The translations under genes and the position numbers were made by a program. Below, piece after piece: positions 24,041 to 34,830 of a stretch of DNA of 64,000 nt. Positions within the stretch are counted from its first letter, which is position 1, and each line of letters starts with the position of its first letter. A model generated the notes under the pieces. It searched no databases, was not told the origin of the DNA, and saw only the letters and a program-made list of their open reading frames with translations. This DNA comes from Acanthornis magna. Lineage: Eukaryota; Chordata; Aves; Passeriformes; Acanthizidae. The stretch spans positions 1-64,000 of the forward strand of contig JAWUZG010000362.1 of the NCBI GenBank assembly GCA_036785705.1, read 5' to 3'.

Positions 24041-27000
24041 ATGGAGAAGAGACCCCCTGCCTCCCCCATGGAGGCCTGGGAGGAGGAGAGCTCTTCCCAG
24101 GACAGCAGCTCTTTAAATCCCCGGCAGTTCTCTGTCTATGACACGACCACGATGCAGCCGCTGCAGCTTGGTGAGAGGGGGGCCCCGTGGGGCTGAGCAG
24201 GGCTGGGGCCCACCAGCACACCCTGCACCAAGCCAGGATCACATTTTCCTGGCACTGACCTGTCCTGGGGGACAGGCACGGTGTTGCCTGAATGGCAGGG
24301 TAGCTGAGGGCTGGATGCCAGCCCCAGCACAGCCTGTGCCAAGAAAAAGCAGAGCAGAGGGGCTCCAGGGCATGGGCAGTGAGGGGCAGTGGGACTCTGG
24401 ACCTTTGCTGCCCATCTGGCAGCATGCTCCTCAGCCCAGGCCACTGGGGCCTTCCCAGCTCCAGCAGGGCAGCTCCTCTGCTGCTCAAAGGCTGTGCCAG
24501 GGGAGCGGGCACGGGGCTGGGTGGAGGGTAGGTCTCTTTGGCTCTCTCCTGTGGCCAGAGCCTCTGCAGCCCTCCCTGCTCTTCCCCTCTGCTAGATGCC
24601 AGCTGGTTGCCTGTGTACGAAGAGACAGAGGATGCTGTGGATTTCATCGTAGCCTTTGTGTCCAACCTCAACAAGGTAGCTGTGGCCAGTTGGACAGCGG
24701 CTGTGCTGGCGTTTGCCGGCAGGGGCTTTGCTGGGCTGTGGAGGGGTGCTGGCTGGGCAGAGCTGCCTTTCTCCCAGGGCACTGCACCCCCAGTGCTCCA
24801 GTGCCACTGGCTGTGCCTGCCCTCCCACACTCCCTGTTTGTGTCTCTGTCCCCCGGCTGCCAGGAGACCTACAAGGCCACGTTTCTGAAGAGCGTCTACA
24901 TCGTCTGCAAAACCGCCTCGAAACGTGGCTTGACCCAGGGCCTGGATTTGTTCTGCCAAACATGCCAAGTGGCAGAGAATATCCAGGTGAGGGGACACCT
25001 GGAGTTCTGGCAATGGGGCCCAGCACCCCTGGCACTGGCACGCTGTGTGGACAGTGCTTGGGTTGGTCAGGGACTCGAGGCACTGGGTGCTGGCAGCTGC
25101 CAGGTCCCATCCTGGTTGTGTTCTGCAGGAGATCCTGGAAAAAGAGCCAAGGGACCGTCTGACCTTAGGGGTCCGGCATCTCGCCATGCTTGCCATTGAA
25201 GAATTAAGGTGGGCCCCCTGCCCCAGAGCTGTAATGCCATCTGCATGAGGCCTTGAGGGGCTGCTCCTAGCGCCAGTGTCCAACTGTCCCTCCTCTGTGC
25301 TTGCAGCTTGGTGGAGAACGTGCTGGAGGGCAAAACCAAAAGCCTCCTGTCAGCATGTTTCTCAAGTGTCTTCTGGCTTCCCCCAGAAAAGCAAATGCCG
25401 TACAGGACGGCTTCCCTCTACGTCAAGGTAAGTGCTGGATGAGCTGCAGGAGCCTCCAGCCCCTCTGGGCTGCTCCCTGCTCACCCTGTGCTGCCCCATG
25501 AGCAGAGATCTGAGGCACGGTGAGGTCTTGGTGTGGCTTTCCCACCCGTGTGGCTCTGTCCCCTTGCCATGGGCCTGGCTGTGTCCTGTGCCACAGGCTG
25601 CTCTGTCCCCAGCAGTTGCTGGGTCCCTGTGTCTCTCCTGGGCAGTTCAGGTGTCCTCCTGTGGCACTGAGAGTTCAGATCAGTGTCCTGGCTGTGGGGG
25701 AAGGAGCAGCAGAATCACAGCCACTGCTCTCTGTCCTCTTTGCAGACCCTGAAATCCATGGACACAATGCTGAGGACAATGGTGCTTGGCTTTCCTGTCT
25801 CCCGTGTCAGCAAGGAGCTGCAGGACATGCTGGAGGTCTGGCACAAGCAGAATGAGGGCTCCAGAGCTGTTGCTCAGCCTGGAGGGTGTCTGCTCTGGGG
25901 CTCACCAGCGGCTTCTCTTGTCCCAGCTGCTGCTGGACTTCACCAGATCTAGGAGAGAAGCTGTGCGGGAAAGGGCTGTAGGGAGGATTGATGTCCTGAC
26001 CAGTTTGCTGCCCAGCTATTGCTCTCTGAAGGTAAGGACCAGGCACCCTCCAGCCATGGCAATCCCCCCTTCCTGCCACTCTCCATGCCAGGGCTGCTGC
26101 CCAGCTGGTTGCTTTGAGAGATGGGGCCAGAGAGCCCTACAAAGCCCAGGTTCATCAGGAATCCAGCCCTGGGCGTACTCTTGGGTATATGTCTTCAGCA
26201 CCAACTTCCTTCTCTTAGCCCTTCTTCTCATGCCTCCCTCATCCAGGCTTCTCTCAACCTCAGAAGAGACAGTTCTGGGCCTGTCTGCCCTGCAGACATC
26301 CCAATGCCGATCTTAGGAAAGCTGCTGGGACGCCTCATTCAGATGCGATATGCCAAGGACAAAACAAGCTCTCCAGCTTTCCATGCTCTTTTTTCCCTTG
26401 CCTTATTCATCTGTGAGTTAAAAACAAGAGTAGCTGTGGCCTTTATCCCTGTGCACACAGACCTCTCTTGAAAGATCTGCTTCCTGACCTCCTTTGCCCC
26501 TCCCAGCTGCTTCCCATAGCATCCCAGCTGTCACTTTACTGCAGAAGCTGAGTGCTCACCCCAAGTCCAGGATCTGTTTGTTTCTGCTCTCCTTCCTCCC
26601 CTTCCTTTCAGGACCTTCAACCCTGCTGCCTTGTGGCCCCCACAGCCAAAGCTACAATTGACTCCCGGGTCCCAAAGCCAGGTCCTAAGCCTTCCCCGTT
26701 TGAGAAGAGCAAATTCAGCACACTGGCTGCTCCCTCTTGCCTGTAGCAAGAACTATTCCTGATGCCCTACAGAACTCCTGACTGATTCTGTGCTGCTGCC
26801 TTGCAAGCAGATCTCAGGGTGGTTTGATGAGCTTGCTGGCAAAGCAAGAAACACTCTTCTGTGTTTGCCCTGCTGTTCAGGCAAGTCAAGGCCAAAGGAG
26901 AGGTCAAGCCAACTCATTTTGGAAACTGTGACCATCTCCTCGATGTGTTCCCTGAGCACCAAGGACTGTACCCAGGTGATGAGCTCCCCCCTTGCTGGGG

Positions 27001-30000
27001 CTTTTTTCTGTTGCATCAGCAGGGCACTTGTGTGAGCAAAGGCACCTAGAATCAGCGGGGCTGGTGGGGTCTCACTGCCCAGACAAGCAGTTCCTGCCAT
27101 CCCTGAGCAGGGACAACACACGGGCTGTGCTCCTGTGTCCCAGCAGCAGCTCCAGCCCCAGCAGGAGCTCCAGCCCTCCTGGACCCCCCTGGTTCTCTGT
27201 AGGGCCAGCACCCCATGCCCATGAGCCCTGCTCCCCAGTGTGGAGGGCCCTGTCTCCTCACCCTCTCCCAAGCAGAGACTGCAGGCACTGCAGCCAGCTT
27301 TCCTGTGGGCTCTGCTGCCAGCACTGCAAGGAACATCTGCCCGGCCAAGCAGCACCATCAGAGCGCTCAGTGGCACATGTCTGCCTTCCTTCCTTCTCTA
27401 GGCCTTTGGAAAATACCTCCAGCCTAGGGAGATGACAGACATCGTCCTCGAGGCCATCGAGGCGATGACAGATGTCAGCGTCCCGGACAAGGAGGTGCCC
27501 AGGAGCATGCTGGATGCGGCCATGGAAGACCCGGACTCCTGGCTGAGGGATGTAAGTGCCCTGAGGCTGGATTGCTCTGATCTTCAGCCCTGTCAGGCCT
27601 TGCCCCTCCCTCCATCCCTTCCTCACAGACCCACATGACTTGGGCATCTGAAGCCACTGGAAAGCAGCAGAGAGGAATGGGAAGGGCAGCTGAGGACACG
27701 GCTGCACTCCAGTGGCAGTGCCATCCTCACCTCTATCCTCTCCAGGTGCCGAGGATATTGAGCTGCTTGCTTGAAAACCTGCCAGGCATTAACACAGAGC
27801 CAGAGCGTGAGAAAGTGAGGTCGCTGTTTCTCCTGATGACCAATGAGTACCGCTCGGCAGTGGTCATCAACCTGTGTGAGATGGCTCTTCAAAGAGACAG
27901 GTACGGGCCCTGACAATCTGAAGGGCTTGCTCCATGTGGGGAGAGGGACCCCGAGACTCTGTGGCTGCCAGATCCAAGGAATGCTGCAGAACACGCCATG
28001 GAGCCAGGCTCTCCATCCCACCAAGCTTTGCAGCTCTCTGGCACGTTGGCCAGGCCCACAGCAGCCAAAGCCAGCTCAGTGCTCCCAGCCCTGCAGAGAA
28101 CTCCCCCTCAGCCCTGTCCTTCCTCCTGGGCAGGGCCCCTGGGGACCCCCAGCATGGCTCTGTTCTGTGGGGCTGCTCCTGGCCACGGCACTGTGGCTGA
28201 GGCAGCCCCCTGGCTTCCAGCTCTGCACAGGAACTGTGGGATATTCTGTCCTCCGTGCCTGAGATTTTGGACAAGGTCCTAAATGAGTTTGCTACCTTGC
28301 TCCGCAAGCAGTGGTGCAACCCTCGCAGAGAAGGCACCCACCCCTCTCACAGAGCTGTGAGTTACCAGAAAAGGCCTCGGTCCCCTTCCGTGAGCCCTCT
28401 GCCAGCACCTCATGGCTGTGTTTGTTCCTGCAGCCGTCCTTGGGGCAGACTGACTCGGAGGAGCTGGGGGACGAAACCAAAACCTGGAGTGATCGAGGCT
28501 ATTCTGTCGTGGTGATGGGCTCCCTGCTGCTGCAAGTCCTTGTTGGGCTGTCAGAGAGAGATGAGATGGTGAGCAGGGTGGTATTGGGGCAGCCACATTG
28601 GCAGCCAGGGCCTGGGGCTGAGTGCAAGGCAGGGACTTGGCCTGGGCTGGGGGTCAGGATGTGGGGCGACTGCTCCAAACACCCTCCTTGCCATGGTGGG
28701 GCCTGGAGTGGCTGCCCTGGGAGGTGTCTAGACACAGCCTTTTCAGAAAATGGAAATTCTCTTCTTCATACAGGCAGAAAAAATTGACGTCTTCCTGCCA
28801 AGCATGATGAAGATACTGGAAGGTGGCAATGAAGACGAAAAGCTGAAAGTTGTTACGGTCTGTCAAAATGTCCTGGGCCAGCTGGAAAAGGCTAAGGCCA
28901 GCTCCATCGCTGTGCGACTGGTGGGGAATATCCTGCCCCTCTTTGACTCGGTGAGGCTGATGTGGGACCCCGAGCCCCACAGATGGGCGCTGCCCTGCAG
29001 CCCTGCCCTGGAAGCAGCGCTCAGAGAAGGCTCAGCTCTCCTGGAGTGGATTCTGGGCTTTGCAGCCCAACGCTGATTCTGCCCACTCTGGAATCTGAGC
29101 CTGGAGCGCTGCCCTCCCCACAGCCATGGGCAGGGAGCCACTGTGTCCAAAGTTCACCTTTCCTCCTCCCTACCAGGAGTGCAGCCAGCTGCGAGAGCTC
29201 TCCCTCTGGCTCCTCAGAGACCTGCTGAGGTCCGTGGCCAGTAGGGATGAGAAGAAGATGAGGAGGCAGATCCAGAGTGCGCTGGTCCCGCTCCTCTTCC
29301 GTGTGAGCGACCAGGATCCTGGCGTGGCCAAGGTATGGATTTCAAGGCTGAGCACTGATATGAGGGGAGACTGACACCTCCAAGGGACCCCAGGCACTGG
29401 GGCAAGGGCTGCTGGCAGAGGGCAGGGCTCCTCCTGCGCAGCCCCTGGGAAGGGTCCCTGCAGAAACAGCGCAAGCAGGGCTGGACAAGGTGGCGTGGCC
29501 ATTTTCAACACCTGCCCTGCCGGCTCCAGCAGGGTTCAGCAGCATCCTGTGGCCACTGAGGCAGCACCAGAGGCCTCCACATGTGTGCTCCCAGAAGCCC
29601 AGAGGCTTCTCAGCTTCCCCACAAGTGTCAGAGGCCAGGGCTTCAAGCCTCAGTCAGTTGGCCAGGGCTGTCCCCAAGAGACTCCAAGACATTCGGGACA
29701 GGCCAAGTCACAGCTTCCTAAGGGCACGATCACTGCAGGAATAAAGCCAAGAGGTCCCTTTCCCCAGGCATTGGTGCCACCTCTGAGCTAATGCTGTTCT
29801 GCAGGCTTCCAGGGAAGCCCTTTTTGCCGTTGCCGACCTTCTCAACTGGCAGACGCTCAGGCACCTGCTGCAGAGAGAGCGGATGTGGGAGCTTGGAGAA
29901 TGCTTGGTAAGGACAAGGCACAGGGCCGAGGCTGGGTGAGGGCTGTCCCTGCCCTCTGTCTGTCGCCACGAGAGCGCAGGGGAGCGGAGCCTGTTCCGAG

Positions 30001-30859
30001 TGCTGCTGGCAGGGCTGGGCAGGACCTGAAGGACCTTGTTCCTGTCCTGGAGAACAGAGCCCCAGGGGCTCCTCTCCAGGCCCCTCTGCCCTCCCTGTAC
30101 CCAGCAGGAGGGAGGGCTCAGAATGAGGGGTGCTGGCAGGAGGGACTGCTCCAGGCAGCTGGCGGCTCTGTGCCAAGCTTGGGGACATCCCTGGTGCTCT
30201 CTGCAGCTGAGGAGGAGGAGCAGCACGGCTGAGGAGTACTTGCAGCAGAGCCTGCCCTACCTGAGCGACCCTCAGTCCCCCGTGCGCCTGGCAGCCATCA
30301 GGTTCATCGGTGAGCCCCAGCCCCGGCCCCTTTTGGGCCAGCCTGGCCACATGGCTGCCACATGGCAGCAAGGGGCAACCCTGTGGCCACCCCAAGCACC
30401 CTGAGCAGAGCCTCAGCCTCCCTCTGCCCCCTGCCACAAGGTGGGCTTGATGGCCGCCTTGCTCAGTGCCACTCCCTTTGGCTGCTGGTGGCCCCTGGGG
30501 CAGCCCTTGGGAGAGGGAGGGGGCAGGGCTGGGGTCACACTGCTGGGACCACACTGGGAGCAGGGAATGACTGAGCTCTGTGCCCAGGGAGCGCCACCAA
30601 GCACATGACGGAGCACAATGTGGAGACTCAGGCCCATATCCTCAGTGGTGAGTGGTCTGCGTGGGATCCGGAGGGGCTCTGCAGACATGCAGCTTCATCT
30701 TGGCTGTTTCTTTCGGTCACAGCCCTTCAGCCCTTGGAGACAGACAGGGATATCTCTGTCAGTTCCATGGCAGCTCGCACTGGCTTGATCCTGCGATCTC
30801 ATAGGACGCGGAGAAAATCGTGGGCCATCCTACAAATGCTGTGCTGCTGCTGCCGGTGA
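24041..30859 (+). CDS. MROH-family HEAT-repeat protein, full gene A (19 coding exons)
   Basis: Exons: 24041-24170, 24596-24675, 24864-24986, 25129-25208, 25307-25427, 25746-25835, 25927-26031, 26247-26412, 26881-26975, 27402-27551, 27746-27900, 28221-28356, 28434-28568, 28774-28950, 29177-29332, 29805-29906, 30207-30309, 30588-30647 and 30723-30859 (stop TGA). All phases chain, giving 766 residues. The protein is a string of amphipathic helices of the HEAT/ARM type, as in maestro heat-like repeat proteins. Recognisable blocks are MPILGKLLGRL (exon 8), AFGKYLQPREMTDIVLEAIEAM (shown here as exon 10 start), FLPSMMKILEGG (exon 14) and SLPYLSDPQSPVRLAAIRFI (exon 17). The C-terminus is basic and ends in four cysteines. 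No signal peptide or clear membrane segment is seen. The exon 6 donor (GAG|GTCTGG) is weak and exons 8-9 are the least certain, though their phases fit. The cellular role of the family is unknown; a scaffold role is inferred from HEAT repeats. Confidence 0.85.
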
Positions 30860-30888
30860 GGCCAGCAGAGGTGCAGCATTCTGTAGAT

Positions 30889-30995
30889 TAATAGTAAATA
30901 GTAAAAAAAAATAGTAAATAAGATAGTAAAAAAATAGTTAATAGTAAAAAATAGTAAGTAAAATAAAATAAATTAATTAATAAAAGTTAGTAAAA
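30889..30995. repeat. AT-rich (TAGTAAA)-type microsatellite with poly(A) signals
   Basis: Starts about 30 bp after the stop codon of gene A. Degenerate AATAGTAAA repeats grade into AATAAA-rich sequence. It is duplicated unchanged at 46,880-46,986 after gene B. Confidence 0.8.
30962..30984 (+). terminator. Candidate polyadenylation signals of gene A
   Basis: Three AATAAA hexamers, at 30962, 30967 and 30979, lie 103-120 bp after the stop codon, a normal position for a short 3' UTR. They sit in low-complexity AT-rich DNA, so chance occurrence is possible. Confidence 0.5.
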
Positions 30996-31240
30996 ATACA
31001 TCCAAGCCCGTGGTATCCTTTAGATTTGTAGTGCCCTGAGCATGCTGAGTAGACCGTGTCCTTCTTGGCCTGTCTCACAGGCAATGGGATGCTTCCTCCT
31101 CAGAGCACCTGGCCTGAGGCTTGTTTGGCAGGTTGGTCTCTTGCTGAGGCTTTCCCTAGGAAAACCCAAGAGTTCTCACACTTTCAAGGGCTGCTGCAGC
31201 TGCCTCGCCCTTCCTGCCTGAGGTTTTTCTCACAGAAGGG

Positions 31241-31600
31241 TTTGGGCAGGAAGGTACCTTAAAGATCATTTAGTTCCAAGGCCCCTGCCGCAGGCAGGGA
31301 CAACATCCACTATCCCAGGTTGCTCCAAGCTGCACCCAGTCTGGGTGGTTTCAGGGATGGGGCAGCCACAGCTTCTCTGGACAACCTGTGCCAGGGCCTC
31401 CCCACCCTCCCAGGGAAGAATTCCTTCCCAATATCCCATCTAATCTTCCTCTCTGCCAGTGGGAAACCATTAACCCTTGTCCTGTTACTCCAGGCCCTTG
31501 TCCAAAGTCCTTCTCTAGCCTTCTTGGAGCCTCTTCAGGCACTGGCAGGGGCGTTTAGTTCACTCCAAAACTTTCTCTTCTCTAGACAAAGCTATCCCCG
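31241..31600 (-). mobile_element. CR1 LINE 3' fragment (minus strand)
   Basis: Reads as the reverse complement of the 3' part of an avian CR1: a stretch like ACCTTAAAGATCATTTAG, then GGGATGGGGCAGCCACAG, then AAGAATTCCTTCCCAATATC and CCTTGTCCTGTTACTCCAGG. It is 5'-truncated, as CR1 copies normally are. Recognition is by recalled family consensus, not by a search. The same fragment recurs at 47,232-47,591. Confidence 0.8.
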
Positions 31601-32034
31601 TGTCCCCCACGTTGCCCCACCCTATGACGATTTCATCCCCCAACCCCAGGGGGGGCAGTCAGCAACTCCTGTGTGGTGGTCACCACAAGCCCAGAAGCTC
31701 ACCCAGAGACATTGCCAGACCCCAGAATTGCTCCAGATCAATCCCGAACAATGAGGAGGTGATGCCATCTCCAGGCGCTGGGAAAAACAGCAGAGGATCT
31801 GAGCAGAGAGAAGGAATGGGCAGCCGGGGCACCTTGGGGAGGAACCAGTGCTGCTTTCCATGGCTGGCTGCTCCCTCCTACTGCCCTGGGACTCAGCATC
31901 CCCCAGCAGCTCACCATCCCTGCAGAGCTGCCCAGGGCCCTTCAGGAAGCCTGGCTGCTCTGCACCAACAGGCAGCTCCTCTTGCATTAACGCTGGTGTC
32001 ACTGGAAGTCCCCAAGACCCTGCGTAGGTCTGTG
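31601..32034. other. Spacer between two CR1 fragments, no feature seen
   Basis: Open frames here are short, GC-rich and lack family resemblance. Nothing supportable beyond being sandwiched between oppositely oriented CR1 pieces. Confidence 0.5.
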
Positions 32035-32345
32035 AGAGGACCCACGTGCTGTGTCCAGTTCTGGGCCCCTCAGTTCAGGAAGGACATTGAGGTGCTCGAG
32101 CAAATCCAGAGAAGGGCAACGAAGCTGGTGAAGGGTCTGGAATGCATGTCCTATGAGGAGTGTCTGAGAGAGCTGGGGGTGTTTAGCCTGGAGAAAAGGA
32201 GGCTCAGGGATGACCTCACCACTCTTTACAACTCCCTGACAGGAGGGAAGGGCCAGGTGGGGTCAGCCTCTTCTCCCAGACAGCCAGGGATAGGATGCCA
32301 GGACATGGCCGGTTGGGGGCAAGGTCCAACATTAGGAAGAATGCC
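32035..32345 (+). mobile_element. CR1 LINE fragment, end of reverse transcriptase ORF (plus strand)
   Basis: The plus strand encodes [21 protein letters not shown] followed by [20 protein letters not shown], the conserved C-terminal tail of the CR1 reverse transcriptase ORF, then a decayed 3' region. It is a dead, 5'-truncated LINE piece with no complete domain. Recurs at 48,026-48,336. Confidence 0.85.
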
Positions 32346-32699
32346 ACCACGCTGGGACTGGGGCTGGGTGGTCTCACTCAGGGACACGGTGCCCTGGGGG
32401 GCCCTGGATTCTGGTGGCTGTCACAAGCACGACCCCTAGCCTGCCCTGCATTTGCTTTGGGCCACACCAGCCCTGTCTCAGTACCCAGGGCCAGGGTCCC
32501 AGCTTCAGCCCGGCTCAGAGTTCTGCTCTGCCAGTGTGTGCCACCTGGGCAGCACAGGGAACAGCCTTCAGGGCTGGCCTGGAGTGCCCCTGCTGCTTCC
32601 TATTCTTCCAGGACTGATGGAGAGGATGGACACACCTTCCTGTACATATGTTCTGTTAGTTGTTGTTATAAATGGACTAAAAAGAAGATTGATTTTCAT

Positions 32700-33590
32700 A
32701 TAGAGGTTGCTTAATGAATGAGTTATAGGAGTTTTTGAGTGTTAATTGGTTCATTATGAATGTCCGGTTAAGTAGTTAATGATGGATGTTTGGTTAGTTG
32801 GTTAATTATGAAACGTTTGTAAGGAGTTTGATGGTTGGTCAGTTTTGATGGTTGTTTTTACTCTTTGTACTTTTTGTAGCTCTTGTTGAATAATGTTCTT
32901 CAGAGAATAGAACATAACCCTTTTAAAAAGAATGGGGCAAGATGGCCAGCGGGGCAGAGCTTTTCTAGAAAGCTCAGCGGAAAATGTCAGTCAAGGGCGT
33001 CAGTCAGGGAATTCCATTCCATTACATCTAGTCTAATACATTTTTACATGAGGCTTTGCACTACTATGAAAAGTATAATTTTATAAGATGAAGAAAATGT
33101 CTGTCTTTCCTGTAAGGTTATTTAAAAATGTAAAGGGCCCGATCCTGCAAGACGCTCAACTGCCACCATTTAAGCATGTTCAGCATCTTACGCGAGAGTG
33201 ACCTGTGCCTCACAGGACTGTATCAAATTAGTTACCTTATTTAGCAATTACCTAATTTTTTCAGATACTTTATATACGGCCCAGCTCCATCAGCGAGCAT
33301 GCCCCATGGGGTGGGGTCTGGACAGAGCGCCCAGATGGGCGGACACAAGGGGTGGGCTGAGGAAGTCTGCACCCCGATTGGTGTCAAGTATCCAAATGTA
33401 CCTAAGCACCTTGACTGGCACTCGAAGGAAATAAGAAGGGCTGCAAGTGCTCTGGGCAGTGTGCCCCTGGCCAGAGCAGCCGAGCACCCAGCGCTGTCTC
33501 TTTGCTCTGTGGGCATCCCCTATTGTTAATTGTTTTCTAGTAATAAAAAAGTTAAAATTATACAACGTGAAGCTTCGTTCTTCACAGCTG
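32700..33590. other. AT-rich spacer with possible second LTR
   Basis: At 32,700-32,880 are irregular GGTTAATTATGAA-like repeats. At about 33,263 is TATATACGGCCC, followed 270 bp later by an AATAAA (near 33,541) and TTCTTCACA at about 33,583. That arrangement would suit the promoter, poly(A) signal and end of a second, unrelated LTR, but I could not place its start or a target duplication. No gene is seen. Confidence 0.3.
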
Positions 33591-34199
33591 TTGTTAGGAT
33601 TTTTTGTAAATCCGTTGATTAGATTCCAGTTTTGAGATAGAACTTGATACTCTAAATATGTTCTATAGATGGTTGTTGTTATAAAGATTCTTAAATTGTA
33701 AATATTTTCTGTAGTTGGTTGTTGTTGTTGCTGCTCTTCTCTAAATAAATGGTCCATGTTTCACAGACCCCAACCTTCTTTGCAATTCCTTTGGGCACAG
33801 AGGAGTAGTTTCAGGTTGCTCTGGGTTCCTGGGGCTGGAGTTTCCCGGGGTGCTGGCACGGGTGCCCCAGGGCTGGGGGTCCTTGTGCACAGGGCAGTGC
33901 CACTGACACTGCTCCTGGCACTGGGCACTGCTCGTGCTCCTGGGCTGGGGCAGAGCCGTGTCCCCAAGAGCAAAACTGTCACCAGCAGAGAGGGGCTCTG
34001 ACAGGAGTGGCCCCTGCAGCAATGACACCAAAGCCGGCAGGAAACTTTCTGCCAGCCCTCCTGCTGCAGCCAAAGGGACTGCTGGCCCCAGAGGCAGCAT
34101 CAGGCTGCAGGGATGTGAAATCCCTTTCCGTGCTCTGAAGGCCATGAGAGCCTTGGGAATTGCTGGAGCCAGCATGTGGGGAGCAGCTTCTGCAGCAGC
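33591..34199. other. Spacer, short TTG repeat, no gene seen
   Basis: A TTGTTGTTGTTGCTGCTC stretch lies at about 33,718-33,736. The rest is unclassified. Overlapping open frames on both strands have no exon-like borders or family resemblance. Confidence 0.4.
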
Positions 34200-34830
34200 A
34201 CGGGCTGATGGTTAAGGCTTGGAGCCTCCAGCGGCTCTGGGATTTGCTGCCTCCCTGCATTGCATTGCCCTGTGCCGTTTTTCAAGAGAGCCACGGCCAG
34301 CGAGGTGGTGCTGGCCCTGCCCCGATTGCTGCTGCTGGCAGAGGCCACCAGCCCCTGTGGCCACTCTGGTGGCACCTGGAGAGGACAGCGCAGGCTGTGC
34401 TGGGCAGGGCCCGGGGGGCTTGGAGGGTGCTGGTGCCAGGGGCCGTGGGTCCCGCGGGTGGCAGTGCCTGGAGGTGGCTGCAGGGACGGTGCTGTCGCTG
34501 GCACAGAGTGCATGGCACCGGCGCATGCGATGCTGCAGGGCCAGGGCTGCGGCTGCAGGGCCGGGGCTGCCGCAGGAGCCGAGGCCGCTCCGCAAGCAGC
34601 CCGTGGCCCAAGAGGTGCCCGAGCTCAGCCCCTGCCCGGGCAGCTGCCCCCAGAGCCCCGCTCCCCCGGGCACGGCCGGGGCAGGCACGCAGCTCCCCGG
34701 GCAGCCCTGCCCAGAGCAGCCCGCAGCGGGCCGGCAGCGCCGTGGGGCAGCAGGGCTCGGCCGCCGCTCGGGGCTCCGGGCTGAGCTGCTCCAGCTGCCG
34801 GGAACCGCACAGCTCCCAGGCTCTGGCAAT
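34200..34830. promoter_or_regulatory. CpG-rich block in the spacer (possible CpG island)
   Basis: Bases about 34,300-34,815 are very GC-rich with many CpG dinucleotides (CCGCGGG, GGCCGCCGCTCGG and similar), in contrast to the AT-rich flanks. Several open frames overlap on both strands because stop codons are rare at this composition. I see no recognisable protein. It may be a CpG-island promoter for an unseen transcript or a remnant of a GC-rich first exon. Its second copy is at about 50,191-50,821. Confidence 0.35.

Larger units (their letters stand above)
1..25500 (+). repeat. Tandem array A of 3,128-bp units (MROH exons 1-5 plus LTR)
   Basis: Identical exons, LTR and upstream sequence recur every 3,128 bp; exon 4, for example, starts at 102, 3230, 6358, 9486, 12614, 15742, 18870, 21998 and 25129. 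The last interval is 3,131 because of a 3-bp net gain in the LTR near 22,775. The left edge of the window cuts a unit in intron 3, so the array continues leftward. Units differ by only a few single bases and all exons are identical, which implies recent amplification or strong homogenisation. The right end is the terminal unit, where intron 5 lacks the LTR and leads into exons 6-19. The unit fuses a piece of intron 5 to the region upstream of exon 1, so the founding duplication joined those two points. Confidence 0.97.

Noticed and set aside
1..25500. CRISPR array or satellite DNA as the source of the periodicity
   Set aside because: The 3,128-bp unit contains spliced protein-coding exons and an LTR, with no short repeats separated by unique spacers.
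26976..27401. Additional exon between exons 9 and 10
   Set aside because: The phases of exons 9 (27 codons before the junction onward) and 10 already match, and open frames here lack MROH-like residues.
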